Below, piece by piece: positions 1 to 6,620 of a DNA stretch of 10,003 nt. The stretch is from Nitrosopumilus sp. BACL13 MAG-121220-bin23 (GTDB lineage Archaea > Thermoproteota > Nitrososphaeria > Nitrososphaerales > Nitrosopumilaceae). The notes under the pieces are model-generated. The model searched no databases. It saw nothing but the letters and a program-made list of their open reading frames with translations, and was not told the DNA's origin. Each line of letters opens with the position of its first letter. Position 1 is the first letter of the stretch. The translations under genes and the position numbers were made by a program. The stretch lies in contig LIAL01000043.1 of the NCBI GenBank assembly GCA_001437625.1, positions 1-10,003 on the forward strand. Direction: 5' to 3'.

Positions 1-194
1 TGATATTTTTTCTTTTTTAATTTCTGTATTATTTTGAATTGCAACTAATTCTTCTTTAGTTTTAATTGAATGTGCTCTGAGTGTTGCTTCTGCATCTCTT
101 ATTTTTTGCAATTCTGCTACAAATCTATCTCTTTCTTGCGAATACATAATTCGTTCTTTTTCTTTTAAATCCACCTCTTGTTTTAATTTAATTA
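1..194. repeat. Direct repeat A, left copy (inside rad50)
   Basis: By eye, bases 1-194 are identical to 322-515, an offset of 321 bases (107 codons), so the repeat is in frame. On the protein this is the second copy, residues 560-623, in the helix after the zinc hook. The match is cut by the window edge and may continue to the left. Confidence 0.95.
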
Positions 195-1869
195 TTTCTC
201 CTTCTATTTCTCCTTCATCAAATCCTTTTGTTTCTAATTCTAATTTTAAAATATTTCTAAAAATTAATTTTGTATGATCATCTATTTGTGATATTTCCTC
301 TAAATTTTCATTATTCGCTAATGATATTTTTTCTTTTTTAATTTCTGTATTATTTTGAATTGCAACTAATTCTTCTTTAGTTTTAATTGAATGTGCTCTG
401 AGTGTTGCTTCTGCATCTCTTATTTTTTGCAATTCTGCTACAAATCTATCTCTTTCTTGCGAATACATAATTCGTTCTTTTTCTTTTAAATCCACCTCTT
501 GTTTTAATTTAATTAATTCTTCTTTGATGTGTTTTTCTTGAAAAAATGGATTTAATTTTTCAACATTTGAATCACATACTGGACATTTGTTATCTTTTAA
601 TTGTAATTTTTCTGCAAGTTTTTCTTTTTCTTTTAGTGATACTATTTGACTTGTTATTTCTTGTATTTTTTTAATTACTTCTTTATCTTCTTCTTCAACT
701 TTTTCTAATTTTCTCTCAAAATCTGTTTTTAGTTTTAATTCTTCAAAACAATTTTTACAATCATGTATTTTACGCTCATTTTCTTTAATTTCTTGTTGAA
801 TTCCTTCAATTGTTTCTTTTACATATCTTACAAGTTCTTTTTTCTGTAATTCTAATTGATTTATCTTATCTCTTTTTAATTCATGTTTTCCTTTTAGTGA
901 TACTATTTGACTTGTTATTTCTTGTATTTTTTTAATTACTTCTTTATCTTCTTCTTCAACTTTTTCTAATTTTCTCTCAAAATCTGTTTTTAGTTTTAAT
1001 TCTTCAAAACAATTTTTACAATCATGTATTTTACGCTCATTTTCTTTAATTTCTTGTTGAATTCCTTCAATTGTTTCTTTTACATATCTTACAAGTTCTT
1101 TTTTCTGTAATTCTAATTGATTTATCTTATCTCTTTTTGGTGTTTCAATTTCCTCTTTTTCTTGTAATTCTACAAGTTCTTTATCTATCTCTTTTTTCTG
1201 TAATTCTAATTGATTTTTCTCAGGTTCTGTTTCTTTTATCTCATATTGATATTTTTTAAAATCTTTTGTTAAAATCTCTATATGTGTATCGTCATATCCT
1301 AAATCTGTTCTAATTTTTTCACGGAATTCTTTTGTAACTTTTTTCATAGATTCTGATGCGATATCTAGTTTGTCTATTCCAATTATTGCATTAAGTAATT
1401 CTTTGAATTCTTTTGGTTTTGCATTAATTATTGTATTTAATTCTCCTTGTTGAACAATTGATGCTATTTTTAATTTTTCAAAATTCATTCCTATTGTTTT
1501 TTCAACTTGTTCTGTCATTGATTCCCCAAATTGTTTTCTTTCTCCTGCTGCAATTTCTACTCTACCGTTGTTTGTTGTTTCAGAAAATATTGCAGATAAC
1601 CCTCCTTTACTATCTATTTTTCTTACTGTCTCGTATTGTTTGTCTTTTATTGAAAATTCTATTTTTGAATATCCTTGATTTGTTCCTCTCCTGATTAATC
1701 CTTTATTTGATTTTCTTGTATGTTGACCAAATAATGAAAATGTAATTGCATCAATAATGCTTGATTTTCCTGCACCGTTATCTCCTACAAAAATAGTTAC
1801 ACCCTCTTCGAATTTTAATTTTGTATCTGAATGTGACAAAAAGTCTACTAATTCAATTGATGTTATCAT
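1..1869 (-). CDS. rad50: Rad50 DNA double-strand-break repair ATPase (3' part beyond the window)
   Basis: Rad50 is the SMC-like ATPase of the Mre11-Rad50 complex, which tethers and opens broken DNA ends. The reading frame is open from ATG at 1869 to the left edge (623 residues), so the C-terminal part with the signature motif and Walker B is missing. Seen: Walker A GDNGAGKSS at residues 29-37, Q-loop VQQGEL near 139-144, then a Lys/Glu-rich coiled coil from about 170. The zinc hook CPVC is at residues 429-432 (bases 574-585), and the return helix follows. The coil holds two in-frame segmental duplications: residues 245-326 recur at 332-413, and residues 453-516 recur at 560-623. The ATG overlaps the mre11 stop as ATGA, so translation is probably coupled; an AAGGAAG stretch lies about ten bases upstream. 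If the arms are equal, the full protein would be roughly 860 residues (inference). Confidence 0.97.
   Translation of the reverse strand, partial: MITSIELVDFLSHSDTKLKFEEGVTIFVGDNGAGKSSIIDAITFSLFGQHTRKSNKGLIRRGTNQGYSKIEFSIKDKQYETVRKIDSKGGLSAIFSETTNNGRVEIAAGERKQFGESMTEQVEKTIGMNFEKLKIASIVQQGELNTIINAKPKEFKELLNAIIGIDKLDIASESMKKVTKEFREKIRTDLGYDDTHIEILTKDFKKYQYEIKETEPEKNQLELQKKEIDKELVELQEKEEIETPKRDKINQLELQKKELVRYVKETIEGIQQEIKENERKIHDCKNCFEELKLKTDFERKLEKVEEEDKEVIKKIQEITSQIVSLKGKHELKRDKINQLELQKKELVRYVKETIEGIQQEIKENERKIHDCKNCFEELKLKTDFERKLEKVEEEDKEVIKKIQEITSQIVSLKEKEKLAEKLQLKDNKCPVCDSNVEKLNPFFQEKHIKEELIKLKQEVDLKEKERIMYSQERDRFVAELQKIRDAEATLRAHSIKTKEELVAIQNNTEIKKEKISLANNENLEEISQIDDHTKLIFRNILKLELETKGFDEGEIEGEIIKLKQEVDLKEKERIMYSQERDRFVAELQKIRDAEATLRAHSIKTKEELVAIQNNTEIKKEKIS
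322..515. repeat. Direct repeat A, right copy (inside rad50)
   Basis: Identical to 1-194. It encodes residues 453-516, starting about 20 residues after the second hook cysteine. The match stops at 195 (T) against 516 (A). The 127 bases between the copies (195-321) are either unique sequence or the remainder of a 321-base tandem unit whose partner lies left of the window. Confidence 0.95.
630..877. repeat. Direct repeat B, left copy (inside rad50)
   Basis: This 248-base stretch is identical to 891-1138, with an offset of 261 bases (87 codons), in frame. It encodes residues 332-413, the copy nearer to the zinc hook, ending about 15 residues before the first hook cysteine. A 13-base non-matching linker (878-890) separates the two copies. 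Confidence 0.96.
891..1138. repeat. Direct repeat B, right copy (inside rad50)
   Basis: Identical to 630-877. It encodes residues 245-326, the first copy in the protein. The right boundary is a G at 1139 against an A at 878. The last part (1097-1123) has a further short copy at 1190-1216. Confidence 0.96.
1190..1216. repeat. Short third copy of the NQLELQKKE coding segment
   Basis: A 27-base match to 1097-1123, offset 93 bases (31 codons), also in frame. It encodes the NQLELQKKE peptide that starts the helix before repeat B, so this peptide occurs three times in the N-terminal arm. Confidence 0.85.
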
Positions 1870-3008
1870 TGATTTTCTTCCTTTTTGAATTTCTCATAAT
1901 TTTCTAAAATTATTTGTAGTGCTTGATCTATTCCATCTGTTGATAGTGCTGGAAGAAGTTCTTTTATTACAAAATTTGCATCTTGTTCTGAACCTAATGC
2001 CTCTGTTGAAAGCCTGAACATTTCATCCTCAATTACACTTGGTCTATCTAAAAATACAGATGAATCTGATATTTGTTTTGTAGTGATTTTCCATTGACAT
2101 CTGAGTACCAGTGAATTCAATCTTGTAATTTGTGCCTGAATGTAGTCTGTATCTATGTCATTACCCTGTATTTTTACTTCAATTATTGGTTTTTTTGTAA
2201 AATCACTAATTTTCTCTATGATTTCATCAATTGTTTTTGTTAATTCTTTGTAATCTGTATTAACTGAAAATTGAGGTCTGGTATCTAATTCAATCCAATT
2301 TGGTATTGCTTCATTTCCTGAAATATCTACTTCAAAAAATCCTTTTTTAGTCTCCTTAATTCCTTCACTAGTTGTTAATTCAATTGATCCTGGATATGCG
2401 ATTGGTCCCTTTAGGTGGTTGAATTGCTTGATGTCTTTATCATGTAAATGTCCCATTGCATAATATGTGAAATTTTTTGGTAAATCTGTTGATTGTAATT
2501 CTCCTGCGAATTTGTTAAACTCTGTAATGCCTTGGTGTAACACCAATATTTTATGTCCTGAAAACTTTTCAACACTTTTATCTAAATTTGAAAATGTTTC
2601 TTCGTATTGTGACATTTCATTTTTTCTTATTTTATCTAACCCTACTAACATTATTCCTTTGTATTCTATTGGTTTGCCATTCCCTATGTATTTTGAAAAT
2701 TCTAAATTATGATATATGTATGGAATTGGTGTCCCTCTAATTCTACTAATATCGTGATCACCTAGAATAAAAAATGAATCAATGTTGTTTTGTTTTAGAC
2801 GTTTTAATGCATTTCCCATCTGTATTACTGCTGTACCGTTTGGATTAGGTACATGAAAAATATCTCCTGCAAATATTACAAAATCTACATTATCTTTAAT
2901 TGATCTGTCAATTGCTTGATTGAAAACATCATACACATCTTGTTCTCTTTCATTAGAGCCATACTGAACTAATCCCAAATGTGTATCTGCGATATGTGAA
3001 AATAACAT
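1866..3008 (-). CDS. mre11: Mre11 nuclease, partner of Rad50
   Basis: Mre11 is the Mn-dependent phosphoesterase (3'-5' exonuclease and endonuclease) of the Mre11-Rad50 complex. The 380 residues match archaeal family length. The calcineurin-like metallophosphatase motifs are in order: D8 and H10 in IADTHLG, D49 in FAGDIF, the GDHD motif at 83-86, H158 in LVLHQG, then H187 and H189 in GHLHD. The numbering of the early ligands (8, 10, 49, 84, 85) coincides with that of Pyrococcus furiosus Mre11. The notable difference is Asp84 where that protein has Asn84. The C-terminal 100 or so residues would form the DNA-capping and Rad50-binding parts. The ATG overlaps the herA stop by one base (TAATG) and no clear Shine-Dalgarno is visible, so translation is probably coupled to herA. 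The stop overlaps the rad50 start (ATGA). Confidence 0.97.
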   Translation of the reverse strand: MLFSHIADTHLGLVQYGSNEREQDVYDVFNQAIDRSIKDNVDFVIFAGDIFHVPNPNGTAVIQMGNALKRLKQNNIDSFFILGDHDISRIRGTPIPYIYHNLEFSKYIGNGKPIEYKGIMLVGLDKIRKNEMSQYEETFSNLDKSVEKFSGHKILVLHQGITEFNKFAGELQSTDLPKNFTYYAMGHLHDKDIKQFNHLKGPIAYPGSIELTTSEGIKETKKGFFEVDISGNEAIPNWIELDTRPQFSVNTDYKELTKTIDEIIEKISDFTKKPIIEVKIQGNDIDTDYIQAQITRLNSLVLRCQWKITTKQISDSSVFLDRPSVIEDEMFRLSTEALGSEQDANFVIKELLPALSTDGIDQALQIILENYEKFKKEENQ

Positions 3009-4540
3009 TAGTCTAACAACAAATCTTTTTGAACTAACCCTTGTGTGGATTCTACTCCGACATTTTTCATTTTATCTGCCTTTATCCAAGCTTTAGTTGC
3101 ACTTTGATCTGCTCCCATTTTCTTCTCCTTAACCTCCTCAACATGAACCATTGATGGCAAATTTGTCCACTGTCCAACAAGAACTGCATCACCAACATTT
3201 AGTGATGTTAATTGTGATATCAATTCACGACTAGTAGACTCTGTTGCTGATGCTATCTGTCTTTGATCATCCTCTTGTATAATTTTCATTATTGCAAATG
3301 AGCCCATCTGACTGAGTATGTTCAAGTCTACACTACGTGGTCTTTGAGATACTATTGCTAAACCTACTCCAAATTTTCTTCCTTCTCTGGCAATTTTTGC
3401 AGCCCAATATTTTGCTGCTGTATCATGATCTTTTGGAATGAATACGTGGGCTTCTTCAAGAATTATAAAAACTGGTTCAAAAAATTTATAATCTTTTTGT
3501 TTTTTTGATTTTCCATGTTTTGCTATGGTTGCATTTTTTCTATCTTTTAACAATTGTTGTAAATAAAATCCCATTGCTACGTTTGCTTGTTTTTCTGATA
3601 ATTCTGAAATGTTAATGATGTTTGTACATCCTTCTTTTATGTAGTCCATGGGATTCCCAACCTCTGGATCTAAAATATCATCAAATCTCCTTTGTGCATC
3701 CTCTATGATGTCTTGTACTCTATATGCTGACGTTCTAATTTCTTTTAATTTTTTATCTTCTGAATTTACAAGTAAATCTACTTCATACTCTAACTTGTTC
3801 CAAAATTCACCTGCTTCTTTCACTTCTTGTGTAAATGACATTCTTAAAACCCGTTGTTGAACATCTGCGTTTTCTCTAATTTCTAAAACTTCTGAAAATT
3901 GATCTGCTTCAAGTAACCTTGGATTAATTTTTGCATCAATTACATTTACGTTTGGAATGTTTAATGTAGTGTAATCGTTGTGATAATCAAAAATTATTAC
4001 TGTTCCTTTTACTTCTGATATTTTTTTTGTAATTAACGAAACTAAATTACTTTTACCCATTCCTGTCATTGCTAATATTCCTAAATGTCTTGAAACAATT
4101 TTATCTAAATTTATCTTAGCTTCAATTTTTTCATTTCGTAGTAAATTTCCAATTTTTAACCAACCTTCTTTTTTTGGACTAAAAATTTCTTCTAAATCTT
4201 CATTAGTTGGTTGTGTGATTACTGTGCCTGGAATTGGTGGAATTGCTGGAATGATTGATTGACCCCTTCGTAGATTTTCTAAAAATCCTAAAATTCCTAT
4301 ATGTGCTGTGAATGTTTTATCTCTTTTATTGATGTCTGCAATTTCTGTACTTTCTTCTGCTTCATGAAAATTTTTGACATCTGTAAATGCTGCACTTGAC
4401 ACTGATGATCTTTCAACTAATCCTAAAATTTCTCCTTCGTCGATACTCATTTTGATATATTCGCCAACTGATAATGATCGTGATGTAATTGCTGTTACTG
4501 ATGTAGGCTTTGATTCTCCCACTACAAAACCTAAACTCAA
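3008..4540 (-). CDS. herA: HerA bipolar DNA helicase / translocase
   Basis: HerA is a hexameric FtsK/VirB4-type ATPase that loads NurA and drives resection of DNA ends together with Mre11-Rad50. The first ~110 residues fit the HAS-barrel domain of the family. The RecA-like core follows, with Walker A AMTGMGKSN near residues 157-165, Walker B FIILEEAH near 358-365, and an SQRPRSVD motif near 398-405 that fits the arginine region conserved in HerA. The 510 residues are the usual length. The start is TTG at 4540, supported by a GAGGT Shine-Dalgarno six bases upstream and by the four-base TTGA overlap with the nurA stop. It sits second in the nurA-herA-mre11-rad50 operon, as expected for its partners. 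Confidence 0.97.
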   Translation of the reverse strand: MSLGFVVGESKPTSVTAITSRSLSVGEYIKMSIDEGEILGLVERSSVSSAAFTDVKNFHEAEESTEIADINKRDKTFTAHIGILGFLENLRRGQSIIPAIPPIPGTVITQPTNEDLEEIFSPKKEGWLKIGNLLRNEKIEAKINLDKIVSRHLGILAMTGMGKSNLVSLITKKISEVKGTVIIFDYHNDYTTLNIPNVNVIDAKINPRLLEADQFSEVLEIRENADVQQRVLRMSFTQEVKEAGEFWNKLEYEVDLLVNSEDKKLKEIRTSAYRVQDIIEDAQRRFDDILDPEVGNPMDYIKEGCTNIINISELSEKQANVAMGFYLQQLLKDRKNATIAKHGKSKKQKDYKFFEPVFIILEEAHVFIPKDHDTAAKYWAAKIAREGRKFGVGLAIVSQRPRSVDLNILSQMGSFAIMKIIQEDDQRQIASATESTSRELISQLTSLNVGDAVLVGQWTNLPSMVHVEEVKEKKMGADQSATKAWIKADKMKNVGVESTQGLVQKDLLLD

Positions 4541-5373
4541 CCTAATACCTCTCTAGAGCCAATTTCATTACTTAATCCTAGCAAACTAACCATTTTTCCA
4601 AGTTCTTTATCTGATATTTTACAGTTGTTGTGTGCAAGTTTTAGTGCATATGGATACCCTCCTACACTTGTTTTGAATAATTTATTCATAATTGATTTGA
4701 TTTCATCATTATCATGTTTTCCACCTAAAAATTCTAATTTAATAATTGGTGTTGAATCACTTAATCTCACAAATGTTGATGAAATTATTTTATCAAACCC
4801 ATAATTTTTTTCTACAAATATTTCACTAAACCCTGGACCGTTTGTAACGTGATTATAATAAAAGATATCTCCTGCAAGAGAGCCTAAATTCTCAAATTGT
4901 TTTTTGGTGTTTGATGTTTTTGCAATAAATATCACATTCTTTTTTTTATTCATTATTTTTACAACTTGTGCATCTAATGCTGATTGCCTTGTCATAAATT
5001 GTGAATGAAGTGAGCCATCCATTAATACTAAATCCACTTCATCAACTGTTTTTTCACAAGCATCAATTTCCATTTTACTTGCAATTCTTGAAAGATCTAT
5101 ATCTGAACCTAAACCTGAATCATGTACATCTACAAGAACTTCTCCATCTATTTTTATTGAAACTGCTGTGGTTGCCCATAATTCAATCCCTTGAAATTTA
5201 GTATTGTTAAAACTACTATCAATTCCAGCAGTTACAACTTCTTCTTTAGTGGGTGCAAATGTATTCCAATTCCCTCTTGCTTTTTGTAAAATTTGCTCAA
5301 ATTTTGGACCTTTTAGAACTGATAGAATCTTTTCTCTATTCATAATTGCATCTTTGTATACTGTATTGAGCAC
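4537..5373 (-). CDS. nurA: NurA 5'-3' nuclease
   Basis: NurA is the nuclease that works with HerA to create 3' single strands for RadA. The 278-residue frame shows the NurA-type metal site: GIDSS with D52, LVLMDGSL with D119, and the C-terminal GGYPYALKLAHNNC segment (Y240, H248) typical of the family. The next gene is herA, which confirms the assignment. The listed start is GTG at 5373, chosen because a TTTTATT box is centred 24 bases upstream, which fits a leaderless transcript. An ATG ten codons later (5343) is a real alternative and would remove MLNTVYKDAI. The gene opens the four-gene operon and its stop is shared with the herA start (TTGA). Confidence 0.92.
   Translation of the reverse strand: MLNTVYKDAIMNREKILSVLKGPKFEQILQKARGNWNTFAPTKEEVVTAGIDSSFNNTKFQGIELWATTAVSIKIDGEVLVDVHDSGLGSDIDLSRIASKMEIDACEKTVDEVDLVLMDGSLHSQFMTRQSALDAQVVKIMNKKKNVIFIAKTSNTKKQFENLGSLAGDIFYYNHVTNGPGFSEIFVEKNYGFDKIISSTFVRLSDSTPIIKLEFLGGKHDNDEIKSIMNKLFKTSVGGYPYALKLAHNNCKISDKELGKMVSLLGLSNEIGSREVLG
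4547..4551 (-). promoter_or_regulatory. Shine-Dalgarno site for herA (GAGGT)
   Basis: On the minus strand GAGGT lies six bases before TTG at 4540, inside the last codons of nurA. It matches the archaeal anti-Shine-Dalgarno core and decides the non-ATG start of herA. Confidence 0.7.
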
Positions 5374-5390
5374 AACAATAGTTAGTTGGT

Positions 5391-5424
5391 TTGAATAAAA
5401 TCTTTAGGATGTGTTAAGTTTTGA
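5391..5424 (-). promoter_or_regulatory. Promoter region of the nurA-herA-mre11-rad50 operon with repeated element
   Basis: Read on the minus strand it starts TCAAAACTTAA and ends in TAAAGATTTTATTCAA. The TTTTATT part (5394-5400) is 24 bases before GTG 5373 and fits an archaeal TATA box for a leaderless mRNA. The whole 34 bases recur at 6450-6483 with three mismatches. Confidence 0.6.
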
Positions 5425-5447
5425 CAAAGATGATCCAGCAAAACAAC

Positions 5448-6398
5448 TTATCCAACTTTGCCCTTGAACACAACTTTCTCATCTGTACCTGACGGGGTTG
5501 ATTTATCGATGTATCTTATCTCATACTCATATCCAATATGGATAGTCTTACCATCAATTTGGCGTGGGATTTTGATTTGTACTTCAAAGATGTTTGTGTT
5601 AGGTCCTGTTTCAATCAAATAATTGGAATTAGCATCAAATTTTGGATTTGCAAGAGTAGTTTTAATTCCTCCTTCACTTCTAAATTCTAATTTATTTATT
5701 GAAATCTTATCTTCATCTCTAGAATCTCTATTTGCATCTGGTTCGTACAATCTTAGAATAAATTCATGTCCAATTCTTGAACCTCCTCCGGAAGTCTCAA
5801 TTTCAGCAAATGTTTTTGTTAGTGGAATTGACTTAGCTTGTACTCTTTGCTCTCCTGACAAATTAGATTTGTCTAAATATTTTATTAAAACAATATCGTC
5901 TTGATTTAGTTGTTTACCATTAATTGTTTCAGGTAATTTCAATTTTAGATAAAATTGACCTGTGTTAGGTCCTGTTTCAATCATATTTTTAGGACCTTGA
6001 ATTATAATTCCATTAATTGTAAACTCAAAAAGTCCTTCTGTATCTACTACTTCTACTGCACTACGTGCTAAATTCAAATCATGATCTGTAATGTAAAAAT
6101 TTACTATAGACATACTTGATGCAGGAACTGTTACTACTTCTTTTTCTGATTTTGTAACTTCTGAAATAAATGCAATTCCTCTCTTTTGCATTTTATCTGA
6201 TGTTTCTGCTTTTACACAAGCTGGAATTCCATTTGTACGAATAACTAACTCTAATCCGTTTCTACAAAGAATATCTTCTACTAAAATCCCCATTTTCATC
6301 TGTTTTCTTGGGGACTCTATATCTGCATTAATGGGAAGAATGAAAGAGAATATTAAAAAAAATCCTAATCCTAAAACTATTTTTTTATTTATTATCAC
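5448..6398 (-). CDS. Secreted thaumarchaeal-type protein with two beta-rich repeats
   Basis: I do not recognise a named function. The 316-residue product begins with a signal peptide: NKK, then the hydrophobic stretch IVLGLGFFLIFSFILP, and a likely cleavage after INA (about residue 25). Next comes DILCRNGLELVIRTNG-IPACVK with C45 and C61, a two-cysteine motif I associate with thaumarchaeal secreted proteins (from memory). Two tandem domains follow, each with an ETGPNT signature (141-146 and 263-268), a Lys-rich strand, and a YLDKS/YIDKS plus SG turn, about 122 residues apart. This suggests immunoglobulin-like or S-layer-like beta sandwiches exposed outside the cell. There is no C-terminal membrane anchor. 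The start is GTG at 6398, with a TATTTAAAATA box 28 bases upstream (leaderless). It is transcribed in the same direction as nurA but separated from it by a promoter, so probably an independent unit. Confidence 0.88.
   Translation of the reverse strand: MIINKKIVLGLGFFLIFSFILPINADIESPRKQMKMGILVEDILCRNGLELVIRTNGIPACVKAETSDKMQKRGIAFISEVTKSEKEVVTVPASSMSIVNFYITDHDLNLARSAVEVVDTEGLFEFTINGIIIQGPKNMIETGPNTGQFYLKLKLPETINGKQLNQDDIVLIKYLDKSNLSGEQRVQAKSIPLTKTFAEIETSGGGSRIGHEFILRLYEPDANRDSRDEDKISINKLEFRSEGGIKTTLANPKFDANSNYLIETGPNTNIFEVQIKIPRQIDGKTIHIGYEYEIRYIDKSTPSGTDEKVVFKGKVG
5595..5617. repeat. 23-base intragenic repeat, copy 1 (ETGPNT signature)
   Basis: Identical to 5961-5983, offset 366 bases (122 codons), in frame. 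It encodes the ETGPNT signature of the second domain of the secreted protein. It indicates internal domain duplication; the surrounding sequence has diverged. Confidence 0.85.
5961..5983. repeat. 23-base intragenic repeat, copy 2 (ETGPNT signature)
   Basis: Identical to 5595-5617. It encodes the ETGPNT signature of the first domain. Confidence 0.85.
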
Positions 6399-6420
6399 TT
6401 CTATGATTATGTCTATTTTT

Positions 6421-6431
6421 TATTTTAAATA
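6421..6431 (-). promoter_or_regulatory. TATA box of the secreted-protein gene
   Basis: On the minus strand TATTTAAAATA is centred about 28 bases before GTG 6398, the spacing expected for an archaeal leaderless transcript. This supports the GTG start. Confidence 0.6.
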
Positions 6432-6449
6432 GCTTGAGAGTTTTTGTGA

Positions 6450-6483
6450 TTGAATAAAATCTTTAGTTTGTCTTAAGTTTTGA
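6450..6483 (-). repeat. Second copy of the 34-base nurA-upstream element
   Basis: Matches 5391-5424 in the same orientation with three mismatches. The first 17 bases on the plus strand (TTGAATAAAATCTTTAG) and the last 11 (TTAAGTTTTGA) are identical. Here it lies 52-85 bases before the GTG of the secreted-protein gene, upstream of that gene's own TATA box. Confidence 0.75.
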
Positions 6484-6528
6484 GAACTATGTACTCCATT
6501 GTAATTTATTTTAATGGCAATTAAAATT

Positions 6529-6559
6529 GTCTAGGTACACCGTGAGAATCTACCTAGAC
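6529..6559. other. Hairpin 1: 9-bp perfect inverted repeat
   Basis: GTCTAGGTA (6529-6537) pairs perfectly with TACCTAGAC (6551-6559) around a 13-base loop. It is markedly more GC-rich than its surroundings. It could be an RNA structure, a terminator for the 46-residue gene on the minus strand, or an operator. Confidence 0.6.
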
Positions 6560-6564
6560 GTTAA

Positions 6565-6588
6565 TTTACTGTTTTTTGAAATAGTAAA
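6565..6588. terminator. Hairpin 2: 10-bp stem with 4-base loop
   Basis: TTTACTGTTT (6565-6574) pairs with AAATAGTAAA (6579-6588) with one wobble position and a TTTG loop. It lies about 33 bases after the stop of the 46-residue gene on the minus strand and 5 bases from hairpin 1. A terminator role is inference; the stem is AT-rich and no long U tract follows on that strand. Confidence 0.35.
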
Positions 6589-6620
6589 CTGATTTTGATA
6601 ATTATTTAGTTTCGTATAAA

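Noticed and set aside
1..1138. Repeated sequence considered as a CRISPR array or transposon repeats
   Set aside because: The repeats are 194 and 248 bases long, occur only twice each, keep the Rad50 frame and have no spacer-like regular spacing, terminal inverted repeats or transposase.
1071..1694. Leu/Phe-rich plus-strand frames (1071-1259 and 1431-1694) that look like membrane proteins
   Set aside because: They are the complementary reading of the Lys/Glu/Gln-rich Rad50 coding strand, which gives runs of Leu, Phe, Ile and Ser. The minus-strand frame has Walker A, the Q-loop and the zinc hook.
4050..4072. HerA Walker A with Ala in place of the first Gly (AMTGMGKS)
   Set aside because: The Walker A consensus allows Ala or Gly at that place and the GKS core is intact, so this is not a defect.
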